A program made the position numbers and the translations under genes. The notes below the pieces were generated by a model. It had not been told where the DNA came from. It saw nothing but the letters and a program-made list of their open reading frames with translations, and ran no database searches. 64,000 nt of DNA from Nectonema munidae (taxonomy: Eukaryota; Nematomorpha; Nectonematoida; Nectonematidae), in NCBI GenBank assembly GCA_030549495.1, contig JAUIRK010000388.1:186001-250000 (forward strand). The letters are read 5' to 3'. Positions 23,288 to 36,400 of this stretch are shown here, one piece after another (position 1 is the first letter of the stretch; each line of letters opens with the position of its first letter).

Positions 23288-24278
23288 CACAAAAATAGGT
23301 AAAAACCTGAAAATATGTCTAAAATCTAAACACACTCTAATACATATTTTTATTCAAATAGTTTCTTTCTTCCCCAAATTAATTAGAATCCGTAAATCCT
23401 TGAAGTAATATATTAAATTAAGAAGTATCAATTCTTTCACTTGTGATAAACGATTCCCCACATTATCCAAAAATTCGTTGACAAATTCATACCTAACCAC
23501 ACTTATGCATGTCAGTCGTTGCGAACCGTTCTGCTTAGAACAACTTCTCCGCTGTCCTCTTCCTCATCATGATAAAATGTCCGAATGAATATTTCTTCCC
23601 AGTAAAATTTTTTCAATGTTTCTTTTATGAGAGTAACATTTAATATACAACTAATTATGTCAAATTTCAATTATCTCGTAACAAATATTTGATTTATGTT
23701 TAGACAAGATGCTATGTGTTACATTGTTTGATAAAAAAATTTTGATAAACTTAAAATCATAGACAATTTTTAAACGAAATAAAAGAACTAAACTATAAAG
23801 AGAATAATTTAAATTAAAAATAGAAATAGCATGTAAAAATTAATAAAAAATTAGTTTAATTTTGTCGGATTTTATATAAACATGATAAAGTTGTTAGAAA
23901 TAAAATTTTATTGTTAGTATAAATAACTACATTTTTATGAATAATTACAGTGTATTTCCAATTTAGAGAAAGAATTTCCTTACAATAAGCTTTTTCTAAC
24001 TATCCTACTTGTGTTGAAAGCGTTCATTTCAATGAAAATCTTCACGCATCTGAAATCAAGTCACAAGACACAAAGTATGGCTTTATTTACATTTTATAAC
24101 GAACACAAAAGTATAACTTATTCATCTTTCTTTAATTTAAAAATTTTCACTCCCTTCTTATAAAAAATCAATAAATTATGTCGGATTTAACGCGTATATT
24201 GAGAAATTAGGTAAACTAATAAAAGCTTATTGATTTTATTTTGGGGTGAATTATAACACATATGTTGCATGGTGACCG
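23288..24278. other. AT-rich spacer/intron, nothing seen
   Basis: No exon-like segment with consistent splice signals, and no repeat ends, were found. Confidence 0.5.
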
Positions 24279-25005
24279 GTATTTTCCACCGCGGTAATTT
24301 CCACACTTTTAAATTTCATAATAATTTAGCATTTAATTAATATTATTTCTATCGTAATTTAAAATTAATAAGATTAAAAAATCATATTTTCTCGTCAAAC
24401 AAGAGAAATTTCGAATAAACGTAAGCAATTTGGTAATCTTAATTTATTTGAATTTGAAAACATTTGTCGTCATATATAATTAATTATAGTTCCATTTTCG
24501 ATTTTATCTAAAAAATTCCTACGTTAATTTCAAATTTCGACATGTGAACACAAATGTGATGTTAAAGAAAATTATTATCGAAAGAATAACACCTATTTAA
24601 ATTGTAAGTAAAACATTGTAAATACATACCAATGTACGTTTGATTCATGAAGTAAATTTTTCTTATTTCAATCGATAAACATGAAAAATATTTAATAAAA
24701 AAATAGGAATTGAAAAATAGAGATAAAATAAAATTTTATTTATAAATCAAAATGAATGAAGATTATGAGCAACACTCGTCAAAAAACCATATAATCTCCC
24801 TTCCTATAATTAGTCACTTATCTTCTTAGTCTTAAACTAAGAACACTTCGTATTTTTTCTTCTTTTTTGAATAATCACCTCTTCTTAAATGAGTAAATTC
24901 TTAATCTTAGTTTGGGCTCCTTCAATGAGAGATTCACATAATCTAAAGGGTGGAAATTCCCGGAGTGGAAATTAGCAGGGTGGAAATTATCGAGGTGGAA
25001 AATAC
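24279..25005. mobile_element. 727-bp non-autonomous DNA transposon with GGAAATT repeats
   Basis: The left end GTATTTTCCACCGCGGTAAT and the complement of the right end GTATTTTCCACCTCGATAAT match at 17 of 20 bases, followed by TTCCAC on both sides. Just inside the right end GTGGAAATT is repeated three to four times in tandem (24951-24998). The inside is AT-rich and non-coding. No clear target duplication was seen, so the superfamily is open. Confidence 0.75.
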
Positions 25006-26059
25006 AGACAACTATACCGCATATGTCCATGATAAGGATGGCTGATATAATTGAAATTTCAGGCTTGTATAGAGCTTTTACATCAAGAAAATTGACCCTA
25101 TAATTTTTAACACCAGTTAATTAGAAAATGATAACACTCTCTACTTAATACAAGTACTATAATTCTTATAATGATTCAAACCCATTTGGTCCTAATATTG
25201 CAAAGAGGGGATGTCCTTTTAAAAAACACAAAAATTAACGTTTTTTTCAAAATAAAAGCAAGTATTACCAATATAGGTGCCCAATAACGATAGAATACCT
25301 TATTTTGCGAATTATTTTTTATAGGGTCAAAAAATTCAAGTATATGTAGGCAAGAACTTTTGAAATTTAAATATTTGTTTCTGTTTATTTTGCACAAATT
25401 GTGGATAACATTTTTTATTTAAAATTAAAATATTTCACTTTATTCCTATACATGGGAAAATTGTTAGATATTTTAATGAAATGCTTATATCTATTTTATT
25501 TGTATTATCCAAATTTTTTATATTTTAGAGCAGGAGTTTTGTGAAAATAAACCGAGACTTTTTATTATTCATAAAAATATCTTTTTGAAAGGTGTTGAAA
25601 TTTTAGTTAAAAAACATTTAGCAGTATTTTTTTCGAAAATAGTTTGAATTTTACTTTTCTTATCAAAATACATTTTTGTAAACTTTCTCTACAAATTTTC
25701 GTTTAGCAAAAGTGTTCTAATATTTTCCAAGAATAGGCACGTGGGCTATTTTGCAAGAAACTCTGGTTGTATAGGAAAAATTAAATCAAATTTCAAAAAA
25801 TATATTTGAATATTTTTAGATATGATAATACTTTTTTAAACCTAACGTAAACTTTGACAATTTTGAAATGTGATTTATGCAGTATTTATTATGTCATCTT
25901 ATCACGTTATAAAAACTAAATTCCATTATATTCCAAAGCGCAAAAATATTACCTTTGATTTTTCCAAGTAAATCTAAAGTATATCATTTTATTTTTGAAT
26001 GGCCCTATACTCCATAAAATATTCAGTAAATATAATCAATAAATTAGTTTATTTTGTTG
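25006..26059. other. AT-rich spacer/intron
   Basis: A minus open frame of 73 codons at 25176-25397 has no recognisable protein features. Nothing else was identified. Confidence 0.45.
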
Positions 26060-26061
26060 TA

Positions 26062-26513
26062 CTTTGATAAAACTCGCGATAACTCGAAGTAGGACAACAC
26101 ATCAATTCATTTCGAGTAATTCGAAGTTTGATTTGAATTAAGTTGCAGTGTCAGCTAATTAAAAGGAGCAAGACTTCAGAAAAATATATTTCATTTTATA
26201 AAGAAAGCTTTTTAATTCAAACTTGGCATTCAAAGTATCTGAGATATTTGGCAACACGATGCAATGCAATTGACACAGAGCATTTAAAGCTTTTATTGAG
26301 AATCATTGAAATTGATGTTCGCGTTAACCGAACTTAAAAGTATGTAAGTTGACATCAAAACACACATGGATTGCTTCGAGTTAAACGAAATTTCGACAAT
26401 CAATTAAAAGAAGAATTTAACCTATGAGATACGGCTGGGGCTGGTACTACGATTCAACTTCGAGTTTTACGGAATTTCGTCTTAACCGACGTTGAGTTAT
26501 CGGAAATTTACTG
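26062..26513. mobile_element. pogo/Tigger-type short element
   Basis: The right end in complement starts CAGTAAATTTCCGATAACTC; the left end has a worn version containing CGATAACTCGAAGT. TA lies outside both ends (26060-26061 and 26514-26515). Inside, GTTAACCGA and CTTAACCGACGTTGAGTTA resemble the subterminal wording of pogo-type elements. It has no transposase. Confidence 0.7.
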
Positions 26514-26855
26514 TATTTCTCTCAATTTTATGAAGCAAAAGAGAAATCTAGTTAATTTATAGGACATGGGACGTAAAGTTTAGAATAGTCATTTTAAGGA
26601 TAATTGTAATGACTAGTGTTTTCTAGACAACTAGTTCTTTAGTGAGCTATCTATTAATTCATATTCTAACATTTTGCTATGTCAAACATATTAATTTACG
26701 TCAATAAGGTAAAAATATTATATTAAATGTGCTGAATTAAAAATAATACATTTTTTACTGACTTGATACTAAGGGGGTTAACCTGTAACGTGACTTAAAT
26801 ATACAATTGGAACTGTCCAATCAACAGTCTATAAAGTTAATTACTATTTGCATGC

Positions 26856-27229
26856 TAAAGATGTATCGGATATCCGCATCCGCAGGTGTGGATTATTCGC
26901 AAAATTTTGTACATCCTGTTAACATCTTCATGCGCGGATCATTTAAGTTTCAACATCCGCATCCGCAATTTTGAAACATCTTTCTTTTTTCTATTTAGCG
27001 CAAAGTTTGGTTCGAAATTTTTCAATTTTTATACTTTATCCAAAATTTATAACACATATACATTCACATCTTTTCTCTAAATTTTTAAAAGTATAAACTT
27101 TCGTTTGCTTAGAATAGCATCCTTTAAAAAATGAATCCTTACATCCCCATCCGCATCCGCTAGAATATCAAATTTGATATCTGTATCCGCATCCGCGTAT
27201 GCAAAAAAATTCCCATTGATACATCTCTA
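26856..27229. mobile_element. hAT-type short element rich in TCCGCA
   Basis: A 374-bp element with a perfect 8-bp duplication TTGCATGC (26848-26855 and 27230-27237). The ends TAAAGATGTATC and TAGAGATGTATC (complement) form the inverted repeat. ATCCGCATCCGC blocks recur near both ends, as hAT subterminal repeats do. It lies about 260 bp upstream of the exon at 27487. A worn relative is at 18245-18540. Confidence 0.9.
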
Positions 27230-27486
27230 TTGCATGCATTTAAACACTTCTAAATCATCCGGTATGTTATGCACTTTTTTTAGTTTTCTAATTACGTCAT
27301 TGAAGTCAAACATTTTTTCATTTCTTTAAAAAAGAATATTCTTCCGTTTATTTTTTAAACTTTATCTCTAAATTCTGTCGGTCTTTCTTTTACAAACCCT
27401 CAACATTCACGTATTCAACACTCATGGTTTCTATTATTCACGCATTTTTTGTAAAAGTTTTGCTATTTGAATTCTAAAATTTTAGT

Positions 27487-30400
27487 ATGATGAAATTTGA
27501 TAAAATCAAAACCTCTTTAAAATGGGTGGTTAAAGAAAATTATATTCCAGTTACTCTGCAGAACAAGCAACCCTGTCTGGTGCGTATTATTATTGTTTTG
27601 TTGTGAATTTCCATCTTTTTAAAAGTAGGATGTGTAATGTGTATTGTTTAACTTTTTGAACCAACTAACTAAATAAGCAAATAACTTACACACTAATCAA
27701 AGGTCGAAGTTGTAAGTTTGCTTGCATTGAATCATCATCAGGAAAGAAACCATGTAAGCAAACGATTTCGTCCTTCAAAGCCTCAGCATTAAAAAATGAT
27801 CATGAAAACTAACCACTGTACGGGACACATAGTGAAAATGAGAAGGCTCCAATAAATGAAACTACTCTTTCTCAGATTGTTCGTTTACTGGTGATAATCG
27901 TATACGAAAGAACAAATTTTAACGAACACTTACCAAAACTGGTATGCATAATTTTATGAAGTATAATTAACAATAACGGAATAACAACTAATTAATTATA
28001 TAATACATTTTTAATGAATTAATTTTTGATATAAAAATGAACTAATATAAATAAATTTTAGTTCTTGTAAATTTTAATTTAGCAAAAAAATTTGCCTTAA
28101 ATTGTCGCTGTGCCAAATTGAACTATCGGCGAATTATCTCCCGAGGAATTGTTTTCAGCCAATTGTTTTACACTGAATCGTCGTGTCATGGATTTATATA
28201 CCGAGTTACAAGAGTTTAAAAATTACTATATTATATTCTATGTTCTTTTCAAGAGGTAGCATTATTATTTCTTCTGTTCGATGCAATCATTTCACAATCA
28301 AGAGTTTTGATGGAAGAAAAAGAAAAGAAAATTGGGCATCTTGGCATCTCTATTCTATCAACTTCAACTCTAGCACTCTTTATTGCAATCCTTGCAAGTT
28401 TAGCTTTTCAATCTGTTCCAGGTTCGTTCTAGCTTCTAAAATTTTATTGTCATTAAACTTCAACTTACAGCATTCTGTATTTTTTCTGTAAAATAACTTT
28501 ATTTCTCAACATTTTCTTCTTTATTATAATTTGCGCCAGGCATTACGCGCTTTTTTTTGAAAGTTTTGGCTTTCAGACATTGGTTATCAAAAAATAATCT
28601 ACTGCAATTCCTTTTGTATACATTTTCAATTTACTTAAAAGTGGAGATTTTTACATCGTGGGTCACTCATTTAAGGAGGCCATACTGCCTGGAAGCGGTT
28701 AAGCAATGTTAGCATTGATATAGATATTAATCAAATATGTTTATTTAACTGTTCTTTAAACAATTTTGCAAGAAGTTAAAAAATAGACTAATTTTAACCA
28801 TTAAAATGCTGTAATGGCCAAATTCTGTTAAACATTAATTTTATTAAGATTTTTATGAAAAAAATATTGACTCAAAAAGTATCCGTTTTGGAAAAAGAGA
28901 AAAATTTGATCATGTAGTAGAATATATAAAATTTGATATCTTTCAGAATTTTAAATTACCAAATCTTAATTTTTAATAAAAAGAAAACTAAAATGGCATT
29001 TAAAGTTGAGTTCCTTTCTTTTCAACATGCACATAAAAATCTCCACTCTCGGAGGATAGGTAAATGGTTCGCTCACTCACGAGCCAAAAATGATCCCAGA
29101 ACTGGTTAAATCATACAAGCGAAATTAGAAGACCACAGGTAATTAACAGCAATTAAGTTAAGTTGAAGTTAACGCTTCCCTCGGATTGCTTTGTTCTTGA
29201 AAGTTCCGCTACTGCACAAAATCTTACTCGCTTACAGGAGAAAATGTTGATGTGGATCATCTATACATGAGAGATACAAAATGCCAGACGTATCTAACTG
29301 TGACAAGGGTGGCGTATTTCGTGCTTTGCCAAAAAACTCTTGTAAACAAATCAGGCAGTCATAGCGGCATTCAGTTTTGTGCATATCCAATGAAAAATTG
29401 ATGACCTCTCAACTCTTTACTGATTGGTTAGCGAAGATTATTAAAGATATAAATCGAATAAAAATAAAAATTATGGTCTTTCCTGAAAAACCCGGCCTTT
29501 CCAAACTAAAGACAGCTGACTTTTTTCACGTGATATTGAAGTTTATGCGAGTTAAAAATACGTCTTTCATCCACACACTTGGTCAAGGGGTAATCCGTTC
29601 GTTCAAGATACGATATCGTAAATTGTTAATGTTGCAACTTATCACAAAAAACTCTTCTAGATATATGAATTAGAGTGTTCTAAAAATGAAGAAAAAAGAC
29701 AATTTTTTGACACTCATTTTGCCAATAATATATAAAAACATATGAAATTTAAATTAAACTTTCTTAGAACTTTTTCCGATCAGATGTAGATCTTATGGAT
29801 CAGTTTTCACGCTTTTTTGTATTAAATTATAACAGACTATAGTTGTGCAAACATAAAATTTATTTATAATTAAATCAAATGGATTGGTCTTCACTAAATT
29901 GAGCAATATTCAGTAAATACACTTTTCTCATAATCTACTTCTAATGCAAAAAATGTTCAAAATGTCAAAAGTTTATATATATTATTGGCAAATGGGAAAA
30001 ATTAGTGTCAAAAAAAGATTTTTTTCTTCATTTTTGGGACAATCTAATGCGGATGCTTCAAACGTTCCGGATTTTCTCTCTCCGGAGAAAGAGAAGCAGA
30101 AGTCCTTCATAGAAACCTTAATTTTATTCATTCAGATCAAATAGTTTGCATCGCTTTTCCGTCACCAAAGAAAGAGCATTAAATAGCTAAAAAAAACTCT
30201 TTGCATCATGTACTGACATAATATTTTTCAAATGAGGACAAAATAAGACATATTTTAGTTGACGTGTCAATTGGACGACATCGCATAAACAATAACACTA
30301 ATTTAATAATTTTTTCCTACTGAACTTCACTGAAAATATTTATTTGGGGAAGCCTCTCTAGCTTCTGATAAACTGTAGCACTGGATTTTGGATCGGTAAA

Positions 30401-33400
30401 TAAATTTTGTATATAAATTATATGCTATTTATCTGGTGGTTTTTGAAGTTATGCCTCTTTTTTACAACATTCCCTTTGACCCTTTTGAACGAGCATTTTA
30501 TTCGAGACAATGCCTTTTATGAAAAAATTATCGAATTTCTTGAATCTGAAATAAAATATTTTGAACGATAGAAGCAGGGCTGGATTACTGTCTAATCGGC
30601 AAATAAAATTTTAGGCCAGCTTTGCGTACAAAACAAGTTTTGAGGAATTAACACTTGAATGATATAAAATATAGGTAAAAAAAATTTATTAATATATGTA
30701 ACTTATTTATTAATACAAAAAATACAAAAAATCCTTATCTTATTTGACTATAAAATTAATTTGGTCATCTCTCAAACGAACAATTTGAGTGCCGACGTAC
30801 ACACAGACTAATTATAAAATTCTTACAGTGCAATAAAAAGAAAGTGTCCACTAAAGTGTAAATAATATTCGAACTTTATGTTAATTTTCAAGCAAAAATC
30901 TTAAGTGTAAATAAAATATTCTGTGGTGAAGCTGACAAGTAGAATAAAACATGGGATTATACAAATAGTAAACAATAAACATAATTATCATCTTTGTACT
31001 TCTGATTTATTATGACTAATACATAAATAAAAATGACAGAATACCTAAAAGAGCGCTTTCTTGTTTTTTTTTGTGAAAATCGTTCATTACATTTTTAAAC
31101 GTCATTAAAGAAGTAACATCATTTTCGATCGACATCACAGACAAGGCATTTCGTCGTTTTTGTGTCATTGTTTAACGAAATCGGGTTTTTATTAAAGCGA
31201 GTTTAGAAAATGAACGCTCACCTTTACAGACGGTGATCACACAGTTGATTCTAAAGTTGGATTTTTTCTGAAGTATTTTAAAAGAGTACTAGGATCGCGA
31301 TACAACTTTAAGTGGGTGACAAAATCGGAGAAACTTATAAATTCGTCCTCGCAGTCGCGTTCTAAATCGTTGATGTATTTCTTTACTCTACCCTAAGCTG
31401 CGCATCATTATTCTCTCTTAAATGATTTGTTAAAGGCAAACTCATCAAACATCTGAAGATAAGCTTGTCGACGGTGAGATAAAGTTGCAAGTGATATTAT
31501 GTATATCAGAATTTTTGGGGCCCCTACGTTATGGCTAATCCGGCCCTGGGTAGAAGACATATAATTATGCGAATAATTCAAATACACAATTTTAAAACGT
31601 ATGTACCTAAATTAATGTAGTGTTTGTCTGGAAGATATATTTTTACTTTCTTTTGTTTCCGTGTTTTTATGATTTCAAATTCTTTGGTGGGGATAAATAT
31701 CCCTAACCCTAAACGCCTCCCTCTCACATTTCGTTGGTGTGATCGTTATAAATACACTATTCATTTATGGCACAATTTTTTTCATCATTCCTTTTGAATA
31801 AAAAGGTGTAAAATGTGTGTTTATGTGTGATAAAATATTGAAATGCTACATAAAAATAAAAGTGATAAAGAACTAAGTTGTAAATCATATTTCATTGTAA
31901 GGCACTTAGTTTATAGCTTACGTTAAAAATCGAAGCCTGACTCAAGGTTCTACCTCTCTAGATTCTAGTTGGCCTCGATATAAAAGGTCTCAGCTTCGAA
32001 TCCAGCATTAAGCCTTCTTTGCTCATAGTTCGACACGATCTATGAAATTGCATCTTGATGGTGAAAAACTGGTGAAAGCATTATTCTTGAACAATAACCT
32101 AAGAAATAAAAAAGAACAGTTTAAATTATAACAAAGTTCATTCAAGCACAAAAGAAGACAATGAATTTTCAAAAACCTATGTCCGAAAAGGTTAAGCCAT
32201 TTGATTCTAGAAAAAGCAGATGATATTTAGTTATTTGAGGACCAGAAATTTGGAGTATAATCGTTTGCTTCCTTCTTGAATCTAATTTTAATTTAAATCA
32301 TATGATGCTTTGCACATTGCCACACTGGTCTTTGAAGGAATAAAATGAAGAAATAGTGTGAATAATTTAAGGGTGAAGCTGGATCAAATGGGATGGGATG
32401 TATGGAGACTCTCCTGCTTCTTAAGACTTTTTGGATGTAAGGGTTTGAAAAGTTCAAATAAAACCTTTAATGCCTTTGTTGAACTTTAGACACTTTGCGG
32501 CATCCATATAATAAAATCTAAAATTTCAGCCGTCTTTAAACTTAATAAATAACTATAGTGAAAATATAATGGATATACTAGGAAAATAAAATAAAAGAAA
32601 GATAAACCACACAAATATATAAGTTGAGATTACATTAAAAAAATATTACTGTATTGGTCGTTAGATTAACTCTAATTTCTTAGATTTTAGTTTTGTTGAG
32701 AGCGGTCATAATTCGCAAAATAAACAGCTAGGATAACTTTTTCTTATTTTTTAAAAAGTGCTTAGCTTTATTTTTATATTGAGGTATGCAGTAAAGAGTA
32801 ATGGGTGTAATGTAAAAATTTGGCGGCACCCTTCAACGAATCTTACGGCACCGCTATGCTGTTGGGAACCACTGCTCTGATATTTTTTCAAACTCACTAA
32901 TCATTATTATATTCTCTTAACTTAGAAGTATCACTTAACAAGAAAGCTGTAAAGAAGATGATGAAATTTGTAGTATGGAGCACGATTTTACTTATCACCA
33001 GCTTAACTTTTGTCTTCAACGTTCGTTCTTGTTTTCATCCACTTCTTTCCGTAAAGATTGAGCCCAGAGAAACTTTATTAAGTTTATTTCAAACAGTCAA
33101 ACATTCAAAAGATGAAGTTAAATTATTCAGTGAAAATTTGAAACTTTTTCATACAAAATATCACCTCAAACTTACTTGCAAAAATAAGAGATTTTGGAAG
33201 ACAGGTAAGCCATTCGTAATCTTTTTCGTTGCAGTACCCCTTTACATATGCCAAACAAAATGGACTCTTCCTTTATTACTTATGAAATTGATGCAAAAAT
33301 GATCTGTTGGAAATTATTCATAATATCATTACTATTTTGTTCTTTTAAAATCAAATATTCTAAGTGGAAAAAGATATTGAGTTGTTGATTTTGACATTTC

Positions 33401-36400
33401 TTATTTAAAAACTCCTTTCAACTGATCTTAAGTTTGAAAGGAGGCAGGATATTTCTTGATTTTAAGGTACTTTTATATTAAATTATTTAATGTTGTTTGC
33501 TTTTCTTGGGATGAAATTGGTAAAAATTAAAGAATTTTGATTTATTATATCATAATCAAATAATAAAAAATTTTAATATCATAATCATGGTAGGAATATC
33601 AAAAACAGAAAAATAATATGTATACATTTCTCGCATATACGTAATAATGTGTATATATCAGTGCAAGAAAACTTCAAAGTTCAAACATCCTAAGGTATAA
33701 AGTTAAGGATTCAGAGAGGAAAATGAATTTTTGTAATTAAACGATGAACAATAACACAAGAAATGAAAGTTTAAGATTTCATAGCGTGAGGTGAAGGAAT
33801 TTAATCCTAAACTTCAGCCAAGCACATAAAATCTCCAATGCCGTATTTTTTAAATATTTTTTGTATTGGAGCATAATTGTTTTGAAGCCGTATGTCCTTT
33901 TGCCGCAAACCATTTTGTATTCAGGAATGGAAACCTTTAGCCTTTGCTCTTCCACAAGCTTAAACCCTAAGGCAGAGATATTTTGAAATCAGAGTTATTT
34001 TCTCCTAGAACAACTGCTGTCCATAGCTACGAGCTTGTTCTACCCGAGGCTAAATGTTAAGACGTCTTTTCTCGCTTTTCGTCTCTAGATCATTTAGTTT
34101 AAAACAACTCTGCCAAGTGAAGGCAGATCTAGAAATTTGCTGTCAGAGGCTATTTGAGTCGCTTGCCATGAGACATTTCATAAAGAACAAGTTTATTTTC
34201 TCCAATGCCGTTATTATTACCCTTCAACTCTACCTCTAATGTATAAAATGGCCTCTATATATTTGCAAAAAAAGCATAAACATTCTTTAGCTTAGAATTC
34301 TTTTTTATTTTAATGAATACAAATGCGAAAAGAAGATCTAAAAGACTATTCGGATAATGAAATTGTTTGGATTGTGGAAAAAACAATAATTTAGCTGTAT
34401 ACTTTTACAGAGTTAATTTAATAACATCTTATTACTGAATTAAGTGAAATGCTTAAATATTTTTTATTCAAAAAAGTTTAATCTTTTTATCTTTCCTGTA
34501 TACAAAGGTGGATAAAAAAGGAAAAATTAAAAAAAAAATAATTGAACATATAATGAAGGATCCTGTTTTATAAAATTATTTTAAATGATATTTACAATTA
34601 GTGTGGGAAGGTTGGCATAACCTTTGCCGAAATAATGAAATCAATACGATGATTGAAACTTGTCAAACAACCTGTCATATCAGCTTCGATTGAAAATCTA
34701 TTACAAAATTTTGTTTTGAGAGAGATCATTGCCGAAAATCCAGACATTGGGATATTCTTCTTTAAGTTTTGCCAAAATATTGGAAGATCTTCTTCAGAAA
34801 AAATAGCCTTCAACTGATTGCCTTTACAAAGGTGAAAAAATTCAATCTAGCAGATACATCAGAATCACTAATGGCATTTTTGTCGACTAAAAACGTTTTC
34901 AATTCCATACATTCAAAAGATTTCAATCACAATTTTAGAGCTGATTTTTTTTTTAAAAAAAGTGCTGCCATCTTCTCATACATTAAAATTTGAACATATG
35001 CCAGATGAGGTAAAAATCATATGTCTCCTTTGAGAACTTATTTTTGATAAAGTTCACTTAGGTTTGAAGCTGCTAATTTGCCAAAAACTCTATGCAACAT
35101 TTCAAGATTGCCTTGGATTGATAAGTAAGAAGTCAACTAAATAAGAAACTATTGCAATGAATAAATGATCTATCTTTTTATTAAAAAAACTTTTTTTAGG
35201 AAACAGCCTCTTGTTTAAATAAAACGTTTATTTCCTTCCAAAGCAGTAAAAAACGATTTAAAAACTTTTCCACACGAACGCCACGGTACTTCTGTGTAGA
35301 ACAAAATATTCTGATTACATTTCTTGACAAAACCTACAAAAATTCTTAATTTCGTCTCATTTTATGATTTTAGTAACAGTTGTAAGCGCTTCTTTAAAAC
35401 AAGCTTGGCGAGTTTCATGACTAAGACACACCCGTGAATCAGGTAATTATCAAATAAAAGATGTTGAACAAATGTCTTCAGAAAAGCTAAAACAGTTTTT
35501 CCGCCAATGATTATTATAGAAGATGATCCATCTGTGCAATTCAAAAAAAATAAAATTTAATTTATGTTTGAAAAGAATTCTGTTAAATTTCAATAAATAT
35601 TCCTACACGAGTTGTTGAGACAACGAACTTAGATAACAAGTGCTCTTCTTTGATGAAGTTTTTATCAAAATATTGTAGAAAAACCATTGGAGCAAAATAT
35701 TTTCACTTATGTCCAAAATTCTATTAGCATATACATACATAAAATCAAAGTGTATAATTAGCATATACATATCACCTTTAGTTTTATTTTGCCTTTTTAC
35801 GATTTTATTTCAGTTTTTTTTAATTCAATTGTGACTTTTTGCAATTTTACTTTATATTTAAGACAAAAAATAAATAGAATTGGAAAAAGACAAAATGGAA
35901 TTCGAAAAAAGAAATACACCTTAAAATGACATAGAAGGAAAAATTTTTAAATCAATTACATTCATATTGTCATCACAAAACTCAAACAGCAAACGAAGTG
36001 TTTTTTCAAAACACATCAATGCTATTATAATAATTGATGTAAATGTTTTAATCTCAATTTGATAATATTCCATTGTTTTTTACCTAAGAATGATTCTTGT
36101 TGTTTCAAAATGCAAGTTGTAACGAAAGTTTGATCTATTCTTTGAAGCTTTTTAGTTTTTGCAATTTTTAAAGCAATTTTCTATGAAACTTCCACTGTTG
36201 CTTTATTTTGACTGAAAAAAATGAATATGAAGTCCAAGCACGACTGCTTTTATAAGAGTTTCTTTTTGTTTTAAATGCGTAAAGCCTTTGCCTTTTATAA
36301 ACTATAATTCTTAAAGAAATCAATTTTAAGTTAACTGGTTACAAGCTTTAAATATTTAAAAGTTTCCCGCGCACTCAGAGTTTGGTATATAAAAATTGTA

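Noticed and set aside
23018-23335. 105-codon minus-strand gene
   Set aside because: It coincides with the 310-bp dispersed repeat; the second copy (35749-36063) carries indels that break this frame.
29944-30144. 66-codon protein with KRFFSSFLGQSNADASNVPD
   Set aside because: It runs over the right arm of the inverted-repeat element; no domain and no splice context.
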